64,000 bases of DNA from the NCBI GenBank assembly GCA_049324435.1, contig JBMOOQ010000024.1, positions 62,001-126,000 of the forward strand. The letters are read 5' to 3'. Shown piece after piece: positions 8,091-16,512 of this stretch; position 1 is the stretch's first letter, and each line of letters opens with the position of its first letter. Source of the DNA: Pseudorhodoplanes sp049324435. Its GTDB lineage: Bacteria; Pseudomonadota; Alphaproteobacteria; Rhizobiales; Xanthobacteraceae. Under the pieces are notes generated by a model that ran no database searches, was not told where the DNA came from, and saw only the letters and a list, made by a program, of their open reading frames with translations. A program made the position numbers and the translations under genes.

Positions 8091-9158
8091 ATGACAGACC
8101 CGACGACTCCTCGTGCCGCACCGGCCCCGCTCACGGTCTATGCCGGCATCCTCGCTGCGATCGCGGTATTGGCCTCGCTTTATTTTGCAACGAGCGTATT
8201 TGCGCCGGTGGCCTGCGCCCTGTTCATCATCGCACTGGCCTGGCCGCTGCAGGACGCGTTGCAGCAGCGCATGCCGCGCCTGCTTGCGCTCGCGATCGTA
8301 ACGTGCGTGATCGTGGTGGTGTTCATGGTCTTTGCCGCCCTGATCGCCTGGGGTTTCGGCCGAGTGGTTCGCGCCATCATCGCCGAAGCGCCCCGCTTCC
8401 AGGCCTTCTACGACAATGCCGCTGTCTGGCTCGAGAGCCACGGCATCGTCATCTCCGGGATCTGGGCCGAGCATTTCAACGTGCGCTGGCTGATCGGAAC
8501 GCTGCAGAGCGTGACCGGGCGGGTCAACACCACGATCACGTTCTGGCTGGTGGTCGCGGTCTACGTCATCCTCGGCCTGCTCGAGGTGCAAAGCATCGGC
8601 GCCAGGATCCGCGCGCTGATCGGCAGCGACGCCGCCCGGGTGCTGATCGAGGGAAGCCGCGCCACCGCGCAGCGCTTCCGCCGCTACATGGTGATCCGCA
8701 CCTGGATGAGCGTCGCCACCGGTGCCACGGTCTGGGCGCTGGCCGCGGTATCGGGGCTCGCGCTCGCGCCGGAATGGGGCGTGATCGCGTTTGCACTGAA
8801 TTACATCCCGTTTATCGGGCCGTTCGTCGCAACCATGTTCCCGACCTTCTATGCGCTCGCGCAGTTCGAATCCCTGCAGGCCGCCTTGTTCGTCTTCGCC
8901 TGCCTCAACGTCATCCAGTTCGTGATCGGCAGCTATATCGAGCCACGCGTTTCCGGCAGCGCGCTCTCCGTCTCGCCCTTCCTCGTCCTGCTCTCGGTCT
9001 TCTTCTGGACCTGGATGTGGGGCTTCTTCGGCGCCTTCATCGGCGTGCCGATCACCATCGCGATCCTGACATTCTGCGCGCAGCACCCCGCGACATCGTG
9101 GATCGCCGAACTTTTCGGCGATCCCGACGCGCCACCGCGCAGGGCACCTGCAGCCTGA
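8091..9158 (+). CDS. AI-2E family (TqsA/PerM/DUF20) membrane transporter
   Basis: 355 residues with about eight membrane helices in the AI-2E/PerM pattern: two N-terminal helices, a soluble stretch (about residues 95-160), then a C-terminal helix bundle. Family landmarks are ALNYIPFIGPFVATMFP and GSYIEPRVSGSALSVSPF. Family members export diverse small molecules or sodium; the substrate here cannot be told. It lies 27 bases after the antiporter operon on the same strand and could be co-transcribed. Confidence 0.88.
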   Translation: MTDPTTPRAAPAPLTVYAGILAAIAVLASLYFATSVFAPVACALFIIALAWPLQDALQQRMPRLLALAIVTCVIVVVFMVFAALIAWGFGRVVRAIIAEAPRFQAFYDNAAVWLESHGIVISGIWAEHFNVRWLIGTLQSVTGRVNTTITFWLVVAVYVILGLLEVQSIGARIRALIGSDAARVLIEGSRATAQRFRRYMVIRTWMSVATGATVWALAAVSGLALAPEWGVIAFALNYIPFIGPFVATMFPTFYALAQFESLQAALFVFACLNVIQFVIGSYIEPRVSGSALSVSPFLVLLSVFFWTWMWGFFGAFIGVPITIAILTFCAQHPATSWIAELFGDPDAPPRRAPAA

Positions 9159-9166
9159 CCGCGGCC

Positions 9167-10225
9167 TCAGTTCTTGATGGTCGGCACGTCCCTGCGGATG
9201 CGCTCGGAGAAATCCGGGCCGTCACCTGCAGCCTGCGCATTCGCATTGATCAGCGACTTGCGCCGCAGTTCCTGGAACGGCAGCGACGTATCGACCCGGC
9301 CCGACCGGTAGAGATAGGCGTCGATCCAGCCATTCAGCACATGGCGGATGTCGAGCCGGCCCTCGCGTCCGGCGGCATTGGCGTAACGGATGATGTTGAT
9401 GGTGCAGCTGTTGCTGAGCAGATGATACCATTCCGGCCTGTCAGCAAGCTGGTTGATCCGCTGCAGATAGATCGTCAGCAACTCACGCGCGTCGGCAAGA
9501 GACGTGTTGAGACGATAGAGATAGGTCGTTTCTCCACGATGATTGGTGCGTACGCCCACGATGTCGCGTTCGGTGCCAACCACGTAGATCAGCTCGAATT
9601 GCTTGAAGAGCGACGCGATCGGATCGAACCCTTCCCCCACCTCCGGCCGCGTCTCGATCGAGATGCTCAGCGGCGGCGCATTGTCGAAGATGAAGCTGAG
9701 GAAGGTGTGTCCGACCGGACCCTCGGTCCAATAGGACACATAGAAGTCGACGCCCGTCAGATGCGAGAGATCTATGGTGCGCTCCACATATCGGACGTCG
9801 AAATCGTTGCGGCTGCGATAGGTAAAATCGCGCACATTGGTAATCCGCACTGTGTCGCCGTCGATAAAGGCGCGCGGCATCATCGCGACCTCTGGCCGCC
9901 ATGGCCGGTCGTGCGAGGGCGGAATCGCAATCCACCAGACGACAATGGCGAGGAAGCCTGCGAAGAAAACATAAGTCCGGCGCGGCCGCGACCAGAGCAG
10001 CGCCCACACCGCGAACACGGCGAACGCAATAGCCATGACCGTGCGCGCCAACGGCCAAGGGAGGTTCGAATAGTAGATCGCCAGCGTCGCCCAGATGATG
10101 AGGAAAAGCAGAAGCAATGCCCATGACGCTGCAGCCAAGCCCGCCATGGAGCGGCGGAAAATACCACGTCGCGCGCCCTGCGGGCCATCTTTGAGCGACC
10201 CGTCCTGCACAATATCGTCTTTCAC
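9167..10225 (-). CDS. DUF4105 (Lnb N-terminal-like) membrane protein
   Basis: 352 residues from a GTG at 10225; an ATG at 10147 (residue 27) is an alternative and neither has a strong ribosome-binding site. Three N-terminal membrane helices (about residues 28-110) precede a periplasmic DUF4105 domain with HTFLSFIFDN, LSISIETRPEVG and RTNHRGETTYLYRL. The domain belongs to the NlpC/P60-like superfamily and may act on lipoproteins or peptidoglycan, but activity is unproven. It converges on the AI-2E gene with 8 bases between stops. Confidence 0.85.
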   Translation of the reverse strand: MKDDIVQDGSLKDGPQGARRGIFRRSMAGLAAASWALLLLFLIIWATLAIYYSNLPWPLARTVMAIAFAVFAVWALLWSRPRRTYVFFAGFLAIVVWWIAIPPSHDRPWRPEVAMMPRAFIDGDTVRITNVRDFTYRSRNDFDVRYVERTIDLSHLTGVDFYVSYWTEGPVGHTFLSFIFDNAPPLSISIETRPEVGEGFDPIASLFKQFELIYVVGTERDIVGVRTNHRGETTYLYRLNTSLADARELLTIYLQRINQLADRPEWYHLLSNSCTINIIRYANAAGREGRLDIRHVLNGWIDAYLYRSGRVDTSLPFQELRRKSLINANAQAAGDGPDFSERIRRDVPTIKN

Positions 10226-10505
10226 GTGAAAACCATTCGGCGGTGGCGAGATAATCCGAGAACGAATATCTCACTCCAGTTTTGTCTGCCGGACGATACG
10301 CCGGAGACGGGCCGTGCTTTTAGCACGGGCGCAAGCGTGGTGATATTACAAATGGCACACGATGGAAATCATAAACGAAGTACAAAAGGCGCCGTTCGCG
10401 CCGACATCTGGTGCGCATTATTTAACAAAGCATTATGCGTTCGCCGCAATCCGCAGCATCGTCCCGTTCAAATCGTCCGTCGGCACAGGCGCACGCTCTC
10501 GCTGA
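10226..10505. other. 280-bp gene-less stretch with two adjacent hairpins
   Basis: No convincing coding frame is present. Two inverted repeats sit side by side: an imperfect GTCTgCCGG / CCGGAGAC pair at 10284-10308, and a perfect CCGTGCT-TTT-AGCACGG at 10312-10328. The region is upstream of the DUF4105 gene and downstream of the small secreted protein gene, so it holds the DUF4105 promoter and probably a terminator for the gene at 10506. Confidence 0.4.
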
Positions 10506-11048
10506 TTATCGTCGATCGGCTGTAGACGATGTGGCCCGGTCGGGCTGCGCAATCGCAGGAGAGGTTCGCACCGCGTGTCCGGAAGGGCCGATGGTCACAA
10601 CGTGCAGGCAAGCGGGGATGATTTGAGAGTGGGCAAGCCTGAGCTCGGTCTCGCGAGCGGCCGCAGCGCGCTCGGCCGCGGCAATGGTCGGCTCGGCGAC
10701 GATGATATTCGCCCTGCCGCATCGAAGTGCGATGGTCCAACCAGCGCGAATTACGGTAAACTGTGCGCCGCAGCCTGTTGCGGGACCGGAGCTATGCCGA
10801 CAATGCGCAACCGCCCCCGCGATCGCCTGATAAATATAAGCCTCGCTTGCAACGCCCCAAGAGCCATCGGGCGCCATTGTTACGACCGTCCAGGGACTAT
10901 CCCAAGTCTGGCTGTGCAACAGCTGCGAATGCATATCGTGCGATTGCGGCCGCTGTCCGACCTCGGACTCTGCATGAACCGCGATTGGGCTCACAACGCA
11001 GATCAAGACAGCGGCCACAAATCGCAAGGACAAGCACGCCATCCGCAT
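10506..11048 (-). CDS. Small secreted protein, family unnamed
   Basis: 180 residues with a clear signal peptide (about residues 1-26, ending VHAES). The body has WTVVTMAPDGSWGVA, a conserved-looking pair of cysteines around CRHSSGPATGCGAQF, then GWTIALRCG and a late IPACLHVVTIGP segment. I recall similar Bradyrhizobiaceae proteins carrying an unsupported 'adenylate cyclase' label; nothing here looks like a cyclase. The even spacing of cysteines suggests disulfides in the periplasm. The last 20 residues are disordered. Confidence 0.6.
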   Translation of the reverse strand: MRMACLSLRFVAAVLICVVSPIAVHAESEVGQRPQSHDMHSQLLHSQTWDSPWTVVTMAPDGSWGVASEAYIYQAIAGAVAHCRHSSGPATGCGAQFTVIRAGWTIALRCGRANIIVAEPTIAAAERAAAARETELRLAHSQIIPACLHVVTIGPSGHAVRTSPAIAQPDRATSSTADRR

Positions 11049-11153
11049 CCCCTGCCGGCACCGTAGCGAGTACGGTCAAGGTATGCGGTTTTGGTCAGAA
11101 GCAAAGTGAGACAGATCACACAGACACAAGAAATTCGACGTCGCGCAATGCGA

Positions 11154-12287
11154 TCAGCGCGCTGCCAACTTGACCTTATTCCTGGTCTTATTTTTCTTCA
11201 AAAGTGCGACCCGCTTGTTCGGAACCCCTGTGGCCAATTTAGTCGAACTGGCGGACTTGGAGGACTTGGCTGATTTGGTGAACTTGCTGACTGCTTGCGT
11301 CTGCTTTTTTGCCTTGCTGGAAAAATCGACGTAATCGGTCGGCGGCTCGCTCTTTCGAGCCATGAATCGCTCGACCCGTTCTGTCCAGATCGCGATGAAC
11401 TCGCCGCTGGTCAGCGCATCGACACCACCCTTGATCTTGTCCTTGACGTCGGACGGCACGTTACCCCAGATCGCCTTGCGCGCCCAGGATTCGCCCCGCT
11501 CCTGTCCTTCGGCAGTCAGATGCATATTTTTCCAGGCCAGCTGATGCGGAGCGGCATAGTGAAATGCGCACCCCTGATAACCCTGCTGGTGAATGCAGTA
11601 GATTTCTGCCGCGGTGGCGCGGCGTCCGACATCCTTCTCGAATTGTGCGGCTTCGGTCGCAAGCTTTCGGGCGGCAGCGATCGAGCAATCTCTGATATCG
11701 TAGATGTCGCCTCGCCAGTATTTAGCAAATTCCCAGTCTGACAGCTGAAAAAGGCACTTGTATTTGCCTGTTGTTACCTTCGGATTGTAGCCGGACTCGA
11801 TTCTGGCAAATGCCTTCATCATGCGAATGTCGACATCGAACAACATGGCCGCCTGTTCGATCTCTGCACGGATGTTGCGATTATGGGGCGCACGCTCTTC
11901 GTCTATCGCAGCCGGCAGCGGTACCGGCGTCCAGTGCGTGGGCGAATTGTAGTAGAAGATGTAGCGCTCGGGCTCGGCTCCGCCGGTCGGCTCAGGCAGA
12001 TCGGCCGACGGGGCGAGCGCGGCGGCAGTCACCGGGCCGGGCGCAGATTCAGCTTCGGTCTTTGAAGGCGTTAGCGCGGCGGTCACCGCAGTCGAGATCG
12101 GCCGCGCAGCCCCGGCGTCGAAACCGAGTGCAGCCCAGCGATGTTCGAACGTCGTCTGCTCGAGGCGCAGTACTTCGTCGAACGGCACTGCGTCTGTCTT
12201 GAACACAAGATGACCAAGGGCAAGACCGCCGAGCCCAGCCAGCGCAATCACCATACGAACATGCGTGGCAGTCCACGGCGCTGGCAA
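11154..12287 (-). CDS. Lytic transglycosylase (SLT domain), membrane-anchored
   Basis: About 377 residues from a TTG at 12287 preceded by a G-rich ribosome-binding site; ATG at 12254 is the alternative. A hydrophobic anchor (about residues 12-30) is followed by a linker rich in Ala/Pro. The SLT catalytic domain lies at about 140-290. The catalytic glutamate is E164 in ARIESGYNP, followed by KCLFQLSDWEF in place of the usual G-QFxP..W motif, then IYCIHQQGYQGCAFH. The C-terminus is a lysine/serine-rich basic tail that may hold cell-wall polymers. It would cleave peptidoglycan glycan strands. Confidence 0.8.
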   Translation of the reverse strand: MPAPWTATHVRMVIALAGLGGLALGHLVFKTDAVPFDEVLRLEQTTFEHRWAALGFDAGAARPISTAVTAALTPSKTEAESAPGPVTAAALAPSADLPEPTGGAEPERYIFYYNSPTHWTPVPLPAAIDEERAPHNRNIRAEIEQAAMLFDVDIRMMKAFARIESGYNPKVTTGKYKCLFQLSDWEFAKYWRGDIYDIRDCSIAAARKLATEAAQFEKDVGRRATAAEIYCIHQQGYQGCAFHYAAPHQLAWKNMHLTAEGQERGESWARKAIWGNVPSDVKDKIKGGVDALTSGEFIAIWTERVERFMARKSEPPTDYVDFSSKAKKQTQAVSKFTKSAKSSKSASSTKLATGVPNKRVALLKKNKTRNKVKLAAR

Positions 12288-12439
12288 CCCGCACCCCCCA
12301 AGTGCCCGATCCCGCCCTCAATCATTCCGGGGAAAAGTGGATGAACCGTGACCGCAAATGTGGCGAAGCGTGTTCTTGCCGGCTGTGACGGTATCTTTTG
12401 CCGGACCGATCTAAACTATATGACCGTCCCAACGGAAAC

Positions 12440-12468
12440 AGCCGGCAGCACCAAAGGCGCTGCCGGCT
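12440..12468 (-). terminator. Terminator after the TakP-like binding protein gene
   Basis: A perfect 10-bp stem, AGCCGGCAGC (12440-12449) with GCTGCCGGCT (12459-12468), lies about 20 bases past the stop at 12488. Read on the minus strand it is followed by TGTTTCCGTT. It probably ends the seven-gene minus-strand operon. Confidence 0.65.
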
Positions 12469-12487
12469 CTTGCAGCCACACCCGAAA

Positions 12488-13570
12488 TCAGCGCGACGGT
12501 GCAGCGAAGCGCGCGCTATCCAACCGGTATTCGGCCAGACGGAACCACGCATTGGAGTCGTTCGCGAACTTCGTCCAGGGCTCGTAGATCGCCTTGAAAT
12601 CGGGATTTTTGCTGGACAGATCGTCGAAAGTTTCCTGCGAGGCCTTGAAGCAGGCGTTCATCACCTCGGTCGGAAATGCGCGGATTTCCGCTCCGCTTGC
12701 CACCAGACGACGCAGCGCAGCCGGGTTCTTTGCGTCGTAGTTTGCGAGCATCATTGTCATCTGCTCGTTCGCGGCAGTTTCATAGGCGATGCGGAATTCT
12801 TTCGGCAATCCCTCCCACGCACCCTTATTGACGAGCGAGGTGATCTGCGCGGAGCCCTCCCACCAGCCCGGCGTATAATAGTATTTGGCAACCTTGAAGA
12901 AACCGAACTTCTCGTCATCGTGCGGACCGATCCACTCGGCCGCGTCGATCGTGCCACGCTCGAGCGCCGAGTAAATGTCCGCGGCCGGAATCTGCTGCGG
13001 GATCACGCCGAGCTTGGAGAATACCATGCCGCCAAGGCCGCCAATGCGGAATTTCAGTCCCTTGAGGTCTTCGACGCTGTTTATCTCCTTGCGGAACCAT
13101 CCGCCCATCTGCACCCCGACATTGCCGACCGGGACCGGAACGAGGTTCGCCTTTCCGAACAGGTTGCGCAGCAGCTCCATGCCGCCACCGTAATAAAGCC
13201 AGGCGGCTTGCTGGCGTGCGTTGAGGCCGAATGGCAGACCGCCGTCGAAAGCATAGGCCGTGTTCTTGCCGATAAAGTAGGAGGTCAGCGTGTGACAGCA
13301 CTCCACCGTGTTGTTGGCGGCAGCGTCGAACACCTGCAGCGGGGGCACGATCTCTCCGCCGGCGAAGACCTGAACCTGGAACTTGCCATCGGTGATCTGC
13401 GCGATGCGTTCGCACATGGCCGCAGCCGAACCGTAGAGCGTATCGAGACTTTTCGGCCAGCTCGTCGCCATGCGCCATTTCACGGTTGGTGTTTGCGCGA
13501 TGGCGGGAGCCGCAAGGCCGGCACTTGCGGCGACGAGACCGGCACCTTTCAGGAATTTACGACGTTGCAT
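12488..13570 (-). CDS. TRAP transporter substrate-binding protein, TakP-like
   Basis: 360 residues from the ATG at 13570, preceded by GAGGTGG; the longer frame adds nothing protein-like. A twin-arginine-like signal starts MQRRKFLKGAGL and cleavage is expected after APAIAQ. The DctP domain has WRMATSWPKSLDTLYG, a GGLPFGLNARQQAAW stretch and KGLKFRIGGLGG, where the arginine normally binds the ligand carboxylate. This subtype resembles 2-oxo-acid-binding TakP proteins, so a keto-acid or similar carboxylate is a reasonable guess. No DctQ or DctM partner is adjacent; the nearest, at 39-40.8 kb, has its own binding protein. It is last in the operon, 102 bases after the methyltransferase. Confidence 0.85.
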   Translation of the reverse strand: MQRRKFLKGAGLVAASAGLAAPAIAQTPTVKWRMATSWPKSLDTLYGSAAAMCERIAQITDGKFQVQVFAGGEIVPPLQVFDAAANNTVECCHTLTSYFIGKNTAYAFDGGLPFGLNARQQAAWLYYGGGMELLRNLFGKANLVPVPVGNVGVQMGGWFRKEINSVEDLKGLKFRIGGLGGMVFSKLGVIPQQIPAADIYSALERGTIDAAEWIGPHDDEKFGFFKVAKYYYTPGWWEGSAQITSLVNKGAWEGLPKEFRIAYETAANEQMTMMLANYDAKNPAALRRLVASGAEIRAFPTEVMNACFKASQETFDDLSSKNPDFKAIYEPWTKFANDSNAWFRLAEYRLDSARFAAPSR

Positions 13571-13672
13571 GATCCACCTCTCTGTGTCCCCGTTGCTTTG
13601 ACTTGACGTGCAAGCTTGTAGTGACAATCCAAAAAAGGCACTTCCTCCACGCCTGGCCGGTCCGGCACCGGT

Positions 13673-14797
13673 TCAGGCTTTTTTCGCGACCACCATGAAG
13701 CAGTGGACGTAATCCATCGCATGTCCTTCCGGGGAAGCGGCAACTTCCGCCTCGTAAGCATCGTAGAAGCGATCGACGATCGCCATGCGCTCCTGCTGCG
13801 GCCGGCTCGGATCGAGCCCGCCCATGAACGTACTTTCGCTCCACGAACGCAGCGTCGGCACGTAGCTTTTTGCAAAGGCTGCCGCATCGCCCTTCTGTTT
13901 GAACTCGGCGGCGTAGGGGCATCCGGTCGTGCGCGTGAACGCCTTTTCCAGTACGAGCCCGGCCTTACTCACGGCTGAATTCGGATCGTTGAACGGCGCA
14001 ACGAATTCGTCCTTGGTTTTGTAGTACTGCACGAAATTGGTACGGCGATATTCCGCTTCGGTAATGACGCCGTCGTGCATGAGATTGCGCCAAAGCCTGG
14101 CGAAGGTATCGTGCATATTCACCCCGCCGGTATGGCCGAGATAATGCCCCCTCTCGTCCTCGCAGAAATTCGCGAAAACGAACTTGCCGCCCGGAATCAT
14201 TTCTCGCGCACGATGCAGAAGGATCGTCTCCCAGTCAGCGAGCGCAGCCTTGCGCAGCTCTTTCTTTTCGTCGGGATTGGCGCCGACCGCATGCGTGTGA
14301 TCGGCCATTTGCAGCGGCAGCTTGCTGAGCCAGTGCATCGCGGTCGCCGAGAAACCCAGCGAGATTGACCGGTCAGGGAATATCTGACGATAGAACGTCA
14401 TGCCGCTGCCGAAGGTGAACACATTCGGCAGCAGCGCCAGCGGATCGTCCTTGAAGGCCGGCAAGAGACCCTGCAGCAGCTGAAACAGAACCGAGAAATC
14501 GTTGTGCGGAAGGTCGGTGTATGTGATCGTGATCTGTCGATCGGGCGCGTCCTTGCGGATGCGGGCAATGGCCTTGCGCATCATGTCGATAGAGGTGCCG
14601 CCGTCGGCCGCGCCGTAATCGGCGATGGCGAACGGCGTGGTGCCCTTTAATTGCATCGAGTCGAGCGCTTCCAGAACAAGATCGGCGGCAGCATCGATCA
14701 CGGCCTTCGCACCGACTGTGTTGGCGCTGTAATAGCCGGCCCCACGCATGGCAATCACCGGCGAATTTGTTTCGCGCTGTTTCGTGTTCGTGGCCAT
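13673..14797 (-). CDS. SAM-dependent carboxyl methyltransferase (SABATH/PF03492-like)
   Basis: 374 residues. The N-terminus runs MRGAGYYSANTVGAK, like the plant MNGGxGxxSYxxNS start. SAM-binding residues are in IADYGAADGGTSIDMM. Further family marks are ITYTDLPHNDFSVLF, FGSGMTFYRQIFPDRS and SATAMHWLSKLP (the plant SSYSLMWLSxxP equivalent). Plant relatives methylate the carboxyl of salicylate, jasmonate and similar acids. Bacterial members exist but are little studied. A strong GGAGGA lies before the ATG, and the gene starts 18 bases after the Ldh2 stop, so it belongs to this operon. The acid substrate is unknown. Confidence 0.85.
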   Translation of the reverse strand: MATNTKQRETNSPVIAMRGAGYYSANTVGAKAVIDAAADLVLEALDSMQLKGTTPFAIADYGAADGGTSIDMMRKAIARIRKDAPDRQITITYTDLPHNDFSVLFQLLQGLLPAFKDDPLALLPNVFTFGSGMTFYRQIFPDRSISLGFSATAMHWLSKLPLQMADHTHAVGANPDEKKELRKAALADWETILLHRAREMIPGGKFVFANFCEDERGHYLGHTGGVNMHDTFARLWRNLMHDGVITEAEYRRTNFVQYYKTKDEFVAPFNDPNSAVSKAGLVLEKAFTRTTGCPYAAEFKQKGDAAAFAKSYVPTLRSWSESTFMGGLDPSRPQQERMAIVDRFYDAYEAEVAASPEGHAMDYVHCFMVVAKKA

Positions 14798-14815
14798 GAC
14801 TCGTCCTCCTGTCCT

Positions 14816-15826
14816 CTACCGCACCGCGGCCAGGTCCTTGATCTGTTTCACAAGGTCGGCGGACACCGCGACGCCTGCGCCCGCCTTGGCGCGCGCGGCC
14901 TTGCGCTTGCTGCCGGGAATATGCGCGCCTTCTTGCGCGGCAATCGCTTCGACAAGGCGCGTGACGCGCTCGCCGAATGTGCCGCCCGAACTGGTCGTAA
15001 CGTCGATAGCGATGAAGAACTGGCCGGTGCGCGGCGGCCCACCCGCCGGTCCGGAAAATGGACTGGCATCCAGCGCAAGAACCGCGCCGCTTGCCGCCGC
15101 AGCCAGCAATTCGACCATAAGGCCCGCGCCAAAACCCTTGTAACCACCGCTTGGCGCCATCGTGCCTTTCAGCGCAACATCCGGATCGGTGGTTGGCTGG
15201 CCGTCCGGCCCGAACGCCCAACCCTCCGGGATCGACGCGCCCGCGCGCTTTTTTCGCATCACTTCGCTTTTCGCGATGACGCTGGCGCTTTGATCGATCG
15301 AGATCGCCGAACCCCCGTTTCCGTCGGGCGCTGCAATGGCGAATGGATTGGTGCCAACCACAGCCTTGCGGCCGCCGAACGGCGCGATCGAAGCCGGCGC
15401 ATTCGTATACCCGAGTCCGAGCAATCCGGCCGCGGCGATGCGCTCGGTGTGATAGCCAAGCACGCCGCAATTATAGGAGTTGCGGATCGCAAGCGCGGCA
15501 ATTCCCATGTCGCGCGCGAGCGGTATCAACTGCGTTAAGCCGGCATCGATCGCCGGATGCGCAAAGCCGCTCCTTGCATCGGCGACAAGCAGCGCCGGCT
15601 TCGGTTTGCTCACTTCCGGCACCGCCTTGCCGTCCACCTTGCCGCAGCGCAGATGCTCGCAATAGGTCGGCACATAAGCAAGGCCATGAGACGCAATGCC
15701 ATCGGCCTCCGCGGCAGCGACGGCAGCAGCAAGCGGCTGCGCCTGCTCCCGCGTGGCTCCGGCAGCAACAAGCGCTGCCAGCGCCAACGCGTTGATCTCG
15801 TCCAGGGTCATCTGCACTTGACTCAT
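14816..15826 (-). CDS. Ldh2/MDH2-type NAD(P)-dependent dehydrogenase
   Basis: 336 residues from the ATG at 15826. A TTG at 15865 overlapping the upstream stop by four bases (TTGA) would add 13 residues, and an ATG at 15811 is also possible. The family (malate, L-lactate, ureidoglycolate and pyrroline/piperideine-2-carboxylate reductases) is shown by ADGIASHGLAYVPTYCEHL, IRNSYNCGVLGYHTERIAAAG, VGTNPFAIAAPD and PSGGYKGFGAGLMVEL. It reduces or oxidises a 2-oxo/2-hydroxy or cyclic imino acid. Context with an aldehyde dehydrogenase and a dipeptidase makes an imino- or hydroxy-acid catabolic step possible, as inference. Confidence 0.85.
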   Translation of the reverse strand: MSQVQMTLDEINALALAALVAAGATREQAQPLAAAVAAAEADGIASHGLAYVPTYCEHLRCGKVDGKAVPEVSKPKPALLVADARSGFAHPAIDAGLTQLIPLARDMGIAALAIRNSYNCGVLGYHTERIAAAGLLGLGYTNAPASIAPFGGRKAVVGTNPFAIAAPDGNGGSAISIDQSASVIAKSEVMRKKRAGASIPEGWAFGPDGQPTTDPDVALKGTMAPSGGYKGFGAGLMVELLAAAASGAVLALDASPFSGPAGGPPRTGQFFIAIDVTTSSGGTFGERVTRLVEAIAAQEGAHIPGSKRKAARAKAGAGVAVSADLVKQIKDLAAVR

Positions 15827-15861
15827 CTCACTTGGCTCATAAGCGGCACTCAATCCGAGAT

Positions 15862-16512
15862 TCAATCATTGTCGATCAGGCCGGCACCTGCACCCTCGCG
15901 ACGAGAACGCTCGCTGGCGGGCACATAAGTCCGGTGTACGTAAGAGGCGATACGCTGCCACGACTTCGGGTCGGTCGCGATCCCGTGAGTAGTCGCCGCG
16001 CGTATCTGCCATGCGGGTGACCGCTCGGCGGCGACGACGCAACGAATCTCGGACATGTCCAGGACATCGAAGTGCGAAACGTCACAAGATGGATCGCCGC
16101 GCTCGTTCATGACGACGCGCATTGCGCCCGCGTCAAGCTGCAAAGGACGTTTGAGCATACGAGCCACGGCCGCCACGAATGGCAGCAGCAAGAGCGGCCG
16201 CGCCAGTGGGCCAGCGACAACTTTGCCGATCTCCAGCCGATCGGCATAGTCACAAAGCGCGATACCAAGCGCAATCGGACACATCGGTGCATCCGCATGC
16301 CAGCGGCCAGCGGCTGTGAACGTGATCTTGTCGGTGATGCTGCGCTGGTCATGCCGCTCAAGAATGTCGCTCAGCGCCGGCAACGGATCGACGCCGTGAG
16401 CCGCCAACCATCGTGCGGCCTTGCTGCCCTCTTCAGCCAAGCCCCAGGACAGTCCGGCGCCGCGAATTGCCTTGCGCGTCTCGGCTTCCAGTTCGTTGAG
16501 CGACCAGATCAT
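15862..16512 (-). CDS. DUF3726 domain protein
   Basis: 216 residues starting MIWSLNELEAETRKAIRGAG, the characteristic N-terminus of DUF3726, followed by GLSWGLAEEGSKAARWL. It contains PICPIALG-like text (APMCPIALGIALCDYAD) and an alanine/leucine-rich middle. Function is unknown; in my recollection it travels with oxidoreductases and dipeptidases in alphaproteobacterial catabolic operons. Its ATG overlaps the stop of the upstream gene (ATGA), so the two are probably made in fixed ratio and may interact. Confidence 0.8.
   Translation of the reverse strand: MIWSLNELEAETRKAIRGAGLSWGLAEEGSKAARWLAAHGVDPLPALSDILERHDQRSITDKITFTAAGRWHADAPMCPIALGIALCDYADRLEIGKVVAGPLARPLLLLPFVAAVARMLKRPLQLDAGAMRVVMNERGDPSCDVSHFDVLDMSEIRCVVAAERSPAWQIRAATTHGIATDPKSWQRIASYVHRTYVPASERSRREGAGAGLIDND

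Noticed and set aside
8303..10126. 607-codon open frame on the plus strand
   Set aside because: Runs through the AI-2E gene in another frame and antisense to the DUF4105 gene; composition is artefactual.
13594..13609. CTTGACGTGCAAG upstream of the TakP-like gene as a third MarR site
   Set aside because: The spacing between CTTG and CAAG is 5 rather than 6 bases and the inner bases do not pair, so it does not match the palindrome at 34979 and 36637.
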